Shown in pieces: positions 43,113-50,601 of a stretch of DNA of 64,000 nucleotides (position 1 is the stretch's first letter; every line of letters starts with the position of its first letter). The translations under genes and the position numbers were made by a program. Below the pieces are notes generated by a model. It saw only the letters and a list, made by a program, of their open reading frames with translations, was not told the origin of the DNA and searched no databases. The DNA comes from Porphyromonadaceae bacterium UBA7332 (GTDB taxonomy: Bacteria > Bacteroidota > Bacteroidia > Bacteroidales > UBA7332), in contig DKPO01000031.1 of the NCBI GenBank assembly GCA_002471225.1, positions 57,539 through 121,538 of the forward strand, in the 5' to 3' direction.

Positions 43113-43979
43113 ATGAAGAAAGTAATCCTTCCATTTATTGCTTTTGCAATGTTATTCTCCAGCTGTGGAGAAGGTGGTTCAGACAAACAACTTCGTGAAG
43201 AGAATGATTCATTGAAGATGGCCTTACAACAATCTCAATCAGAATTTGATGAGACTATTGCTATGCTGAATGATGTCGAATCAGGTTTTCAAAAAATTCG
43301 CGAAGCTGAAAATTTTGTGACTATTCAGGCTTCTCAGGAAGTATCACCAAGCAGACGTGAACGTTTGAACAATGATATCGCGATGATCACTGAGACTTTG
43401 AATAAGAATAAAGAGCAATTGACTAAGTTAAAAGCCCAACTGAATAAATCAGGAAACAAGTCGAAAGAGATGCAGAAAATGATCGATCGTCTGACTACTG
43501 AAGTTGAGCAAAAAACACAGCTGATTGTTACGCTACAGGAAGAACTGGCTAAGAAAGATATTCGTATCAATGAATTAGATCGTTCTGTTGCTTCGTTGAA
43601 TACTCAGGTTACTCAAATATCTGAAGAAAATCAACAACAGAAAACAACTATTAAAGAGCAAGATAAAGAATTGAATACAGGTTGGTACGTTTACGGAACC
43701 AAATCTGATTTGAAAAAACAAAATATCTTGAGCGGTGGTGGTTTATTTAAAAAGAAAGAGTTGCTTCGTGGTGATTTTAACAAAGAAGTATTCAACCATG
43801 TTGATATCCGTAAGTTGAAGGTGTTAGAAATTCCGGCTAAGAAAGCTAAAATTCTGACTAACCATCCCGAAGGAACTTATACGCTTGGAAAAGATGCCAG
43901 CGGACAAATGGTTCTGACTATTACAGATCCAAATGCTTTCTGGAGTCTGTCACGTTATTTAGTAGTTGAAATAGATTAA
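43113..43979 (+). CDS. Coiled-coil lipoprotein of unknown function
   Basis: The 288-residue protein has a lipoprotein signal (MKKVILPFIAFAMLFSSC, Cys about 18). A long heptad-rich coiled coil follows (about 25-185; LREENDSLKMALQQSQSEFD, then several Glu/Gln-rich blocks). The C-terminal domain of about 95 residues starts NTGWYVYGTKSDLKKQNIL and contains LKVLEIPAKKAKILTNHPEG. Similar proteins are widespread in Bacteroidota without a firm function. It is likely anchored in the outer membrane facing the periplasm. Monocistronic, with a strong terminator. Confidence 0.8.
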   Translation: MKKVILPFIAFAMLFSSCGEGGSDKQLREENDSLKMALQQSQSEFDETIAMLNDVESGFQKIREAENFVTIQASQEVSPSRRERLNNDIAMITETLNKNKEQLTKLKAQLNKSGNKSKEMQKMIDRLTTEVEQKTQLIVTLQEELAKKDIRINELDRSVASLNTQVTQISEENQQQKTTIKEQDKELNTGWYVYGTKSDLKKQNILSGGGLFKKKELLRGDFNKEVFNHVDIRKLKVLEIPAKKAKILTNHPEGTYTLGKDASGQMVLTITDPNAFWSLSRYLVVEID

Positions 43980-43996
43980 TACTATTGTACCATATA

Positions 43997-44031
43997 GCGA
44001 GCTATTCCTTTTGTGAATAGCTCGCTTTTTT
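43997..44031 (+). terminator. Terminator after the coiled-coil lipoprotein gene
   Basis: A perfect 11-bp stem (arms 43997-44007 and 44015-44025) followed by six T. Confidence 0.88.
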
Positions 44032-44044
44032 AGTTTAAACACAT

Positions 44045-44740
44045 ATGAAATATAAATCTTTATTTATTGATTTAGATGATACGCTTTGGGATACTGATGC
44101 GAATATGAGGCAAAGTTTATCGGAACTTTACGAACAGCACCAAATGGAAAAATATTTTGATTCATTTGAGCAGTTTGACCGATTATATACACCTCACAAT
44201 CATAATTTATGGAGTCAATATCATCAAGGAGAGATAAAGAAAGAATTCCTGATGGCTGAAAGATTCGTCTACCCTTTCAGTCAGGTTGGCTATGATATTG
44301 ATCGCGTTTATGCACGACATTTGAATGATGAATTCATGCTCAATACAACCACAAAAACGAAACTGGTTTCGGGTGCGATTGAGCTGTTGGATTATCTGGC
44401 TGTAAATTACAAAATGTATATATTGTCCAACGGGTTTGAAGAGGTACAGTATAAAAAACTGGCAAACTCAGGTATTGATAAATACTTTGATAAAGTTATT
44501 CTGTCTGATCAGGTCGGATATAATAAGCCACATCCCAAAATTTTCGATTTTGCATTGAAGTCAACAAATTCCCGAAAAAAAGAATCTATTATGATAGGTG
44601 ATAATTTTGATACGGATATCACGGGAGCTAAGAATTCGAATATGGATCAGATCTTTTTTAAGAATATCGGCGAGTATAACATTAAGTTTGATCCGACTTA
44701 CACGGTGTGTAAATTACAGGAGATACACGATATACTTTAA
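44045..44740 (+). CDS. yjjG: HAD-family noncanonical pyrimidine nucleotidase (YjjG-like)
   Basis: The 231-residue HAD hydrolase has motif I DLDDT (FIDLDDTLWDTDAN, residues 8-21), motif II ILSNGFEE, the motif III lysine in GYNKPHPKIF and motif IV IGDNFDTDITGA. YjjG-type enzymes dephosphorylate damaged or noncanonical pyrimidine monophosphates. Other small phosphate esters are possible substrates. Confidence 0.85.
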   Translation: MKYKSLFIDLDDTLWDTDANMRQSLSELYEQHQMEKYFDSFEQFDRLYTPHNHNLWSQYHQGEIKKEFLMAERFVYPFSQVGYDIDRVYARHLNDEFMLNTTTKTKLVSGAIELLDYLAVNYKMYILSNGFEEVQYKKLANSGIDKYFDKVILSDQVGYNKPHPKIFDFALKSTNSRKKESIMIGDNFDTDITGAKNSNMDQIFFKNIGEYNIKFDPTYTVCKLQEIHDIL

Positions 44741-44796
44741 TATGAAAGATTCTATTCAAAGGTCTTTGCTTTGGATGGCTAATCGATTATACATAA

Positions 44797-44850
44797 CAAA
44801 GGCACTTCGTCATTATATATTCGTATATAGATGATGAAGTGCCTTTGTTT
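44797..44850. terminator. Long bidirectional terminator hairpin
   Basis: A 12-bp perfect basal stem (arms 44797-44808 and 44836-44847) is extended by a second AT-rich stem toward a TTCG-type loop. It lies between the convergent nucleotidase and GT2 genes. Confidence 0.8.
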
Positions 44851-44884
44851 TACTTATCAGGTGTGATATTCTCTTTCCTGTTTC

Positions 44885-45631
44885 TTATTTTTCTTTAATC
44901 TCCCATATCTTTGCGATCGTAATAAACTTATAAAAGCTATTCAGGATCGCATAACATAATCCCGCTTTACCATCTCTGAATCCACCTTTAAGCAGATACA
45001 TTCGAATAAATCTGTAGAAACACTTAAACAACATTTTCAATTGTCCGTATTGCTCCATCTGACGTCTTTCAAGTTCAATGTCAGTGTATTTATTCATCTT
45101 ACTTACGAAATTGGAAACGGTAGTCCCTTGCATACGGTGATCGATAGAAAACTCCTTTTTAGCAGGCGCTTTTTCAGTTCTCCCTTTTATTTGAGGAACG
45201 GCATGAATAGTTGGCGGCCAATAGATCGAATCTTTTTTGAAGAGACGAAAATGATAGTCCGGATAGTAGCCATGCATAAATTTACCCATGAAGAAATTCA
45301 TAGTAGCAAGCGCTAAACCGTCGGCGGCATTTTCTTTTCTTATATATTCATACAAATAATTTCTCAGAGAATCGGAAATCATCTCATCTGAATCCACGAT
45401 TAATACCCATGAATGAGAAGCATGCGAAATAGCATAATTACGTGCCGGTTCTACGTATCCTACCGGTTCATGCATAATGACCGTACATTTATATTCTTCA
45501 GCTATAGCAAGAGTTTCGTCTGTACTATGCATGTCACAAAGAATGACTTCATCAAAAGATTTTACCGATTCAAGACAAGGTCTTAATGTCTTAGCGGAAT
45601 TGTAAGTGTTTATTATGACTGAAATTGACAT
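44885..45631 (-). CDS. Glycosyltransferase family 2 (WaaE/KdtX-like)
   Basis: The 248-residue GT-A enzyme starts SVIINTYNSAKTLRPCLESV. The metal-binding DxD-type segment is IVDSDEMIS and the acceptor region includes MQGTTVSNF. Proteins of this type add a sugar to the lipopolysaccharide inner core in the cytoplasm. The gene is on its own, about 3 kb from the GT9/kinase block, and may act in the same pathway. Confidence 0.87.
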   Translation of the reverse strand: MSISVIINTYNSAKTLRPCLESVKSFDEVILCDMHSTDETLAIAEEYKCTVIMHEPVGYVEPARNYAISHASHSWVLIVDSDEMISDSLRNYLYEYIRKENAADGLALATMNFFMGKFMHGYYPDYHFRLFKKDSIYWPPTIHAVPQIKGRTEKAPAKKEFSIDHRMQGTTVSNFVSKMNKYTDIELERRQMEQYGQLKMLFKCFYRFIRMYLLKGGFRDGKAGLCYAILNSFYKFITIAKIWEIKEK

Positions 45632-45779
45632 TATGAATAGGTTGCTTTATATTTTGTGTCTGTGTAAACTCGGAATAAGAGTGCTGATTTTAAATCAATT
45701 TTCAAAAATAGTAAAATATTAAGCATGACGTAAAGGTTCGCTGATTAATGATAGCGAAAAGACTGATATCCTGGTATTC

Positions 45780-46298
45780 TTAATATTTTAAATGTCTTAT
45801 ATACTTGACTTCTATTAGTTCCACAGGTCCGGAGTTCTGCTCTTTTACTTCAATAAAAAAGATCTTCTTATTTTGAAGGCTGACGCAAAATCGTGAAAAT
45901 GACTTCTTATCAGAATTTGATAACGTATTATTGAGATCAATACTGTTAAAACTGACAAGTTTATCCTCTTTCATAATGATACTCATGTTCTTTTGAACTT
46001 TATCAACAGCTTCCGGCTGGAAGATATAACTGGTTTCCGTATGAATAAAATCTTCTCTGATATGTTTGCTTTTGGAGCGTATTTTAAAAAGGATCGTAGG
46101 TTTTTCTGAACTGTCCGAAGCAGGGATTACAGCTTTCATTATTCCTTCGTCAGTCTGCATATTCGATATTTTCACGAAAATATAAACGACATCAGGATCG
46201 GAAGCCGCAATATCCGGAAAAACGAAAGATAAGAGTATGCCAAGAAGTAAATATCTTCTCAGGAATTTCTTAATATGTATTACTGTTGGCAAGTTCAT
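45780..46298 (-). CDS. Hypothetical exported protein
   Basis: The 172-residue protein is not recognised. It has one hydrophobic N-terminal segment (YLLLGILLSFVFPDIAAS) that looks like a signal peptide, then a beta-rich domain without catalytic motifs. It lies 10 bases after the putative zincin gene and is in its operon, so it may be a partner or inhibitor; that is a guess. Confidence 0.65.
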   Translation of the reverse strand: MNLPTVIHIKKFLRRYLLLGILLSFVFPDIAASDPDVVYIFVKISNMQTDEGIMKAVIPASDSSEKPTILFKIRSKSKHIREDFIHTETSYIFQPEAVDKVQKNMSIIMKEDKLVSFNSIDLNNTLSNSDKKSFSRFCVSLQNKKIFFIEVKEQNSGPVELIEVKYIRHLKY

Positions 46299-46308
46299 AA
46301 TCCTAAAT

Positions 46309-46917
46309 TTAATACGTTACTTGATAGCGATGAAATAATGCGATTAACTCATCCTGTTTTTCAAAAGGTAAATCTTCGAAAACCGGAGAACCGACCGTTC
46401 CTGCATATTGTGCCATTTCATAAAACTGATCGGACTGATCAGGAAATAGCTTTTTTAAAGCATCCAAATATAACGGATCTTTACTCATATCTTCATGATC
46501 TTTCTCATTTTCTGAATTATTTCCTTTATACATGTGATACATCTCATGAAGCAGAATCAGCTCAATCGTTTGCTGCGGTAATTGTTTGAATAAGTCATAG
46601 TCATAGATAAACTTAAACTTCATCTCATCCCCTTTATAGATCTTTAAAGTGACAATCCTGTCTGTATTAGCGGCCGGAACAAAATTGATACTCCGGTCAT
46701 TCAAGGCTGTAATGAAATTTTTGGCGATAGACAGCGTGTCTGTTTTCAGAATGAAATCATTCAAAGCTTTAGTAAATACATCGTTGCCTGTAATCGTAAA
46801 ATTCATAGGAGCATTTACGCCACTTCTCTCCTCTTTTTCGTTTAGAAAAGGACGAGTAGTGAATGCTTCAATAAGAAGAAAAAAGCATATACAAAATATG
46901 TATTTCACAAAATTCAT
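46309..46917 (-). CDS. Putative exported zinc metallopeptidase-like protein (HExxH)
   Basis: The 202-residue protein has an N-terminal hydrophobic signal (YIFCICFFLLIEAF) and a zincin motif HEMYH at residues 124-128 within ELILLHEMYHMYKG. His141 or Glu142 (KDHEDM) is a candidate third zinc ligand. I do not recognise the family. It could be an active peptidase or a scaffold with a leftover motif. It is the first gene of a two-gene minus-strand operon with the hypothetical exported protein. Confidence 0.68.
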   Translation of the reverse strand: MNFVKYIFCICFFLLIEAFTTRPFLNEKEERSGVNAPMNFTITGNDVFTKALNDFILKTDTLSIAKNFITALNDRSINFVPAANTDRIVTLKIYKGDEMKFKFIYDYDLFKQLPQQTIELILLHEMYHMYKGNNSENEKDHEDMSKDPLYLDALKKLFPDQSDQFYEMAQYAGTVGSPVFEDLPFEKQDELIALFHRYQVTY

Positions 46918-47127
46918 TCTGGCAGATCGATATAGCTTTTTATTTATTTAGATAAACGTATCTTCAGAGTCTTTGTTCTGTATTTGCGTATAAATCAGCT
47001 TTTATACGTTTTATTACAAGTTTGATACGGAGCTGTTTTTTTATAGAACGCATAGTTTTTATCGTTAAAATGAACCTATTTAATTTTCTTCTTGTTTTTT
47101 GAGATATAACAATTTAAAAAACAAGCT

Positions 47128-47568
47128 ATGTTCACAGAAGCCCATATTCATCCAATGGTTGTTCATTTCCCGATAGCACTGGGTATGACAGGTTATTTGT
47201 TCTACTTCTTGTATTTCTTTTTCAAGAGAGACAGCAAATGCTTTGAATTCTTCAGTTTTCTTACGATGGCCCTGGCTGCCGTTGCTGCTATGGTAGCTGT
47301 ATTCACAGGTAGTTATTTTACTTTCGACCTGACAGGAGCTGACGGAGTTTTAAAAAATACGCATTCAAACTATGCAAGTGCTACATTGACTTTCTTTAGT
47401 ATTGGTGCCGGACTTCAAATATTGTTCTGGATTTGGAAAAAGGATCTGAACTATTACCGATGGCCTGTATTCATAGCTTACACCGTAGGGTTTATTTTAG
47501 TTATGATTACCGGTTTTTATGGAGGTTCTATTGTTTATGATCATCTGCTTGAGCCTGCATTCAGATAA
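47128..47568 (+). CDS. DUF2231 family membrane protein
   Basis: The 146-residue protein has four predicted membrane helices and the DUF2231 start HIHPMVVHFPIALGMTGY. The His residues in HPMVVHFP may bind a cofactor such as heme or a metal, as suggested for the family. Function unknown. Monocistronic. Confidence 0.85.
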   Translation: MFTEAHIHPMVVHFPIALGMTGYLFYFLYFFFKRDSKCFEFFSFLTMALAAVAAMVAVFTGSYFTFDLTGADGVLKNTHSNYASATLTFFSIGAGLQILFWIWKKDLNYYRWPVFIAYTVGFILVMITGFYGGSIVYDHLLEPAFR

Positions 47569-47617
47569 TATAGCTTAGCGGAAGAGCAAATAGGATATTT
47601 ATTTCATTTTTAATCTA

Positions 47618-47625
47618 TAAATTTG
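47618..47625 (+). promoter_or_regulatory. Candidate -7 box of the methyltransferase-like gene
   Basis: TAAATTTG lies 14 bases before the first possible TTG start at 47640. A second TAAATTTG at 47635-47642 overlaps that TTG. Either box implies a very short or absent leader. Confidence 0.4.
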
Positions 47626-47639
47626 CAGAATAAATAAAT

Positions 47640-48311
47640 TTGTTCGTTTTGATAAAGTCATATATAAAAAGATGGAGAAACAAACGAGGTTTCGGTGTAC
47701 ATTCTCCTTTTGCATTTCATTTGATTACAGAGATTATACGTGATAAATATCCGTATTATAAATTCGAAATTATAGATGATGCTGTGCGGGAGTTTTGCTT
47801 AAAAGAGAACCGGCATGTAAAAACTCAGCGTTTCTATATCTTATTTCGTATTCTGACGCATCTGAATTCTTCAAAGATCCTTGAAGTCGGAACTTATAAT
47901 GGGTTATCGACTTTATCTATGGCTCTTTGCGATCAGAATAAAGAGATAGATGTACTGCCTTTAAAAGATAAGGATCAATCAACTCTGGCTGTGCTAAAAG
48001 AAAAATATGCATTGCCGAATATAAATACTCTGGATCAGATTGATTTTGATTTACATAAAGGACGTTATGATTTTATTTATATCCATTCAGCATTTGATAA
48101 TATGAGCTTACTGAATAGCTATAAACTATTAAAACCTCTTATCGCTGAAAATGGAGTGATTCTGATAGATCGTAATTCTAAAAAGAGAAGTTCAAAACAA
48201 GAATGGAAGCAGATTCTGAAATACGAAGCGCCTCAGATGGTCATTGATCAGGACAAGAGAGCATTGTTGTTTTTCGATAAAAAACTGACTCCCAATAAAT
48301 ACTCAATTTAA
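47640..48311 (+). CDS. SAM-dependent methyltransferase-like protein (TTG start)
   Basis: About 223 residues. No ATG fits the frame near the 5' end, so the start is a TTG at 47640 or, by similarity to the usual short N-terminus before IKSYIKRWRNKRGFGVHSP, at 47649. The glycine-rich SAM motif is ILEVGTYNGLSTL (near 87-99), and DFIYIHSAFD and GVILIDRNSK follow the O-methyltransferase layout. The catalytic acidic residues are less clear, so activity is uncertain. The adenosyltransferase gene begins 3 bases after its stop, so both are co-transcribed. Confidence 0.75.
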   Translation: MFVLIKSYIKRWRNKRGFGVHSPFAFHLITEIIRDKYPYYKFEIIDDAVREFCLKENRHVKTQRFYILFRILTHLNSSKILEVGTYNGLSTLSMALCDQNKEIDVLPLKDKDQSTLAVLKEKYALPNINTLDQIDFDLHKGRYDFIYIHSAFDNMSLLNSYKLLKPLIAENGVILIDRNSKKRSSKQEWKQILKYEAPQMVIDQDKRALLFFDKKLTPNKYSI

Positions 48312-48314
48312 ACC

Positions 48315-48881
48315 ATGGATAAAAAAAGTAATCTTTATACAAAAACAGGAGACAAAGGTACTACCTCACTGGTTGGCGGGACCCGTGTTTCCAAAGCATC
48401 TGTTCGCTTGCATGCGTATGGTACCATTGATGAGTTAAATTCTTATCTGGGATTGCTTCTTTGCGAGATTGATCAGGAAGATGAGCAAAGCCGGACTTTG
48501 AAGTTTATTCAGCATAAATTGTTTTCTGTAGGAGGTTATTTGGCAACTGAGTCTGATTCGCCTTATTACAAACATGGCTGTTCAATCAGCGATGAATCGG
48601 TTATCAGACTTGAAACTGAGATTGATAAAATCGATCAGAAATTACCGAAGCTAAATCGATTTGTTCTTCCCGGAGGAAGTAAATCTGCTGCTATTGCGTC
48701 TATAGCACGTACGATTTGTCGCCGGGCAGAAAGGATAATTTGTGAGATAGCTGAGACAGAACCTGTAGATGCAAATGTGATGATTTTCGTAAATAGACTA
48801 TCTGATTACTTATTTGCTTTATCCAGAAAGCTTTGTCTGATTGAAAATGACGAGATTTTTTGGGATAAAGATTGTAACTAA
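48315..48881 (+). CDS. Cob(I)alamin adenosyltransferase, PduO type
   Basis: The 188-residue protein starts with the ATP-binding signature YTKTGDKGTTSLVGGTRVSK (residues 8-27) and contains GTIDELNSYLG and the FVLPGG...ARTICRRAER segment of the PduO/MMAB family. It makes adenosylcobalamin, needed for example by methylmalonyl-CoA mutase. It is translationally linked to the preceding methyltransferase-like gene. Confidence 0.92.
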   Translation: MDKKSNLYTKTGDKGTTSLVGGTRVSKASVRLHAYGTIDELNSYLGLLLCEIDQEDEQSRTLKFIQHKLFSVGGYLATESDSPYYKHGCSISDESVIRLETEIDKIDQKLPKLNRFVLPGGSKSAAIASIARTICRRAERIICEIAETEPVDANVMIFVNRLSDYLFALSRKLCLIENDEIFWDKDCN

Positions 48882-48956
48882 AAAAAATAGATATATTTTT
48901 GCGGACATTTTGAGAACGAAAAATTAAAGATATAAACCATTAAATAAATAATAGCT

Positions 48957-49178
48957 ATGTATTGGACTTTGGAATTAGCATCAAAATTGGAGGATGCACC
49001 TTGGCCTGCTACAAAGGATGAGTTGATTGACTACGCAATGCGTTCAGGTGCTCCCCTTGAAGTAATCGAAAATCTACAAGAGATGGAAGATGAAGGAGAA
49101 ATTTATGAATGTATTGAGGATATCTGGCCAGATTACCCAAGTAAAGAAGATTTCCTTTTCAACGAAGAGGAATATTGA
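48957..49178 (+). CDS. DUF2795 small acidic protein
   Basis: The 73-residue protein MYWTLELASKLEDAPWPATK... belongs to DUF2795 and has many acidic residues toward the C-terminus. The family is common in Bacteroidota and has no known function. Its own terminator follows at 49202-49238. Confidence 0.85.
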   Translation: MYWTLELASKLEDAPWPATKDELIDYAMRSGAPLEVIENLQEMEDEGEIYECIEDIWPDYPSKEDFLFNEEEY

Positions 49179-49201
49179 TATTCATTGACAAAGAGTGGAA
49201 G

Positions 49202-49240
49202 AACGTCGAAACGAGAATTTTCTTGTTTTGGCGTTTTTTT
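49202..49240 (+). terminator. Terminator after the DUF2795 gene
   Basis: A 16-bp stem with three G-U pairs (arms 49202-49217 and 49220-49235) and a tight loop, followed by a T run. Confidence 0.82.
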
Positions 49241-49446
49241 TTATGTTTATATATCCGGATACATAAAATAATATGAAGGGTATTCCTTTTCCACAGCGAG
49301 ATGACTTGCCATGAGATTTCCTGATTAAAATATAATAGTTAGTGGAACTCTGAATTTATTAAGGTAAAATAAATTGTAAATGACTGATAACTAATTTATT
49401 TTGTAGCAGATCTAATAACTTACCAACTTGTATTAATATGTTAACT

Positions 49447-49522
49447 GTAGGTCGCACAAAAATGCGGTGTACATCGCACTTTTGTGCGACCTACTTCGCA
49501 ATTTTGTGCGACGTACACCGCA
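49447..49522. repeat. Nested palindromic element with two mutually exclusive stem-loops
   Basis: Arms 49447-49466 and 49475-49494 pair over 20 positions with one mismatch (loop GTGTACAT). Alternatively TGCGGTGTAC (49463-49472) pairs perfectly with GTACACCGCA (49513-49522), enclosing two smaller hairpins of the type CGCAC-TTTT-GTGCG. The heptamer GTGCGAC or its complement occurs three times. The layout resembles a REP-like mobile palindrome or a structured RNA rather than a simple terminator. Confidence 0.8.
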
Positions 49523-49683
49523 CTTTTTATTTACAGGATATAAATATTTTATTAGCCTATAATAAATAATACTTCTCCTTTAGTTTGAATTAATTGTAGT
49601 CATTAATAGTATAGAAACAGTGTATGTTTTTTGGTCTTTGAATGCTGTATGATTTATTTTATTTGGATATATATGAAATTTAT

Positions 49684-49691
49684 TATATTTG
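49684..49691 (+). promoter_or_regulatory. Promoter -7 box of the CPBP protease gene
   Basis: TATATTTG with TTTG 18 bases upstream, 34 bases before the start codon. Confidence 0.55.
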
Positions 49692-49725
49692 TCGGAAATA
49701 GTCTAATATCTTAAGTTTTAATTAC

Positions 49726-50523
49726 ATGAAAGCATTGAAAAAGCATTCTCTGTTATTTTGCTTCTTGATCTGGTATCTGACAGGTCAAATATTCAAATTT
49801 CTTCTCCTGTATGGACAATTATGTAATTTGCCAATATTCTTTCTTATCTGTATTTGGACACTATTTATAATAGCTTTGATGCTGTTTTATGTATATAGAG
49901 TAGATAGTACAGCTTTCTCGTTACTGAATTATAGGCAAGTACAGATGTTGTTTAAAAGTTGTTTATTATGTGTTTGTCTATATATAATATCCGGTCCGAT
50001 ACATTATATACTTGCTCATTTTCGAGATCCTGCCAATGAGTTATTGTTTAATTTAGGTTTTAATCCCGCTTCATTATTAAGTAAGGACTCCAACGTTATC
50101 TATTGGATTTTTAAATCTATTATTGTAGCTCCTGTACTTGAAGAGATCTTGTTTCGCGGATTTCTGCAGAAGTACTTATATAGATTGAAGAAACCCTCTG
50201 TAGCAATTCTTGTTGCAGCCCTTTTATTCTCGTTATCGCATTATGAGATAAATAAAATCTTTACTACGTTTCTTGGCGGATTACTATATGGTTTTATATA
50301 CTATAAATCAGGCTCATTACTCATTGCGATTATATGTCATTCTTTGCATAATCTCCTTTGTGATCTTTTACCTTCCACAAATGGACATATTTCTATTTGG
50401 ATGATTCTTATCTATTGCTGTACATGGGTTGGTTTTGTATTTCTGTTCAGAACTCTTCTGAAGGGACAATATGCAGAATCAATAAGGGATAATTCTCATT
50501 CTGACAAGTCAGGAGTCCGATAA
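49726..50523 (+). CDS. CPBP family intramembrane glutamic endopeptidase (CAAX/Abi type)
   Basis: The 265-residue protein has about seven or eight membrane helices. Motif 1 is EEILFRGF (EExxxR, about 139-146), motif 2 has the His of SLSHYEINKIF and motif 3 the His of IICHSLHNLL. This matches the CPBP/Abi group related to Rce1. Members process or protect membrane peptides, including bacteriocin immunity, but the substrate here is unknown. Its upstream region carries the nested palindrome. Confidence 0.9.
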   Translation: MKALKKHSLLFCFLIWYLTGQIFKFLLLYGQLCNLPIFFLICIWTLFIIALMLFYVYRVDSTAFSLLNYRQVQMLFKSCLLCVCLYIISGPIHYILAHFRDPANELLFNLGFNPASLLSKDSNVIYWIFKSIIVAPVLEEILFRGFLQKYLYRLKKPSVAILVAALLFSLSHYEINKIFTTFLGGLLYGFIYYKSGSLLIAIICHSLHNLLCDLLPSTNGHISIWMILIYCCTWVGFVFLFRTLLKGQYAESIRDNSHSDKSGVR

Positions 50524-50601
50524 AATCTCGAATACTTTATTAGGAGTTCACGTTGATTATTATACTTTTGCAGTTCACAGAAGCAAATTCAAATACAGTA
50601 T

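Larger units (their letters stand above)
49241..49725. other. Gene-free region containing a nested palindrome
   Basis: About 485 AT-rich bases without a protein-like frame. The only distinctive content is the palindromic element at 49447-49522, whose base composition is clearly richer in GC than its surroundings, and the promoter box at 49684-49691. Confidence 0.6.
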
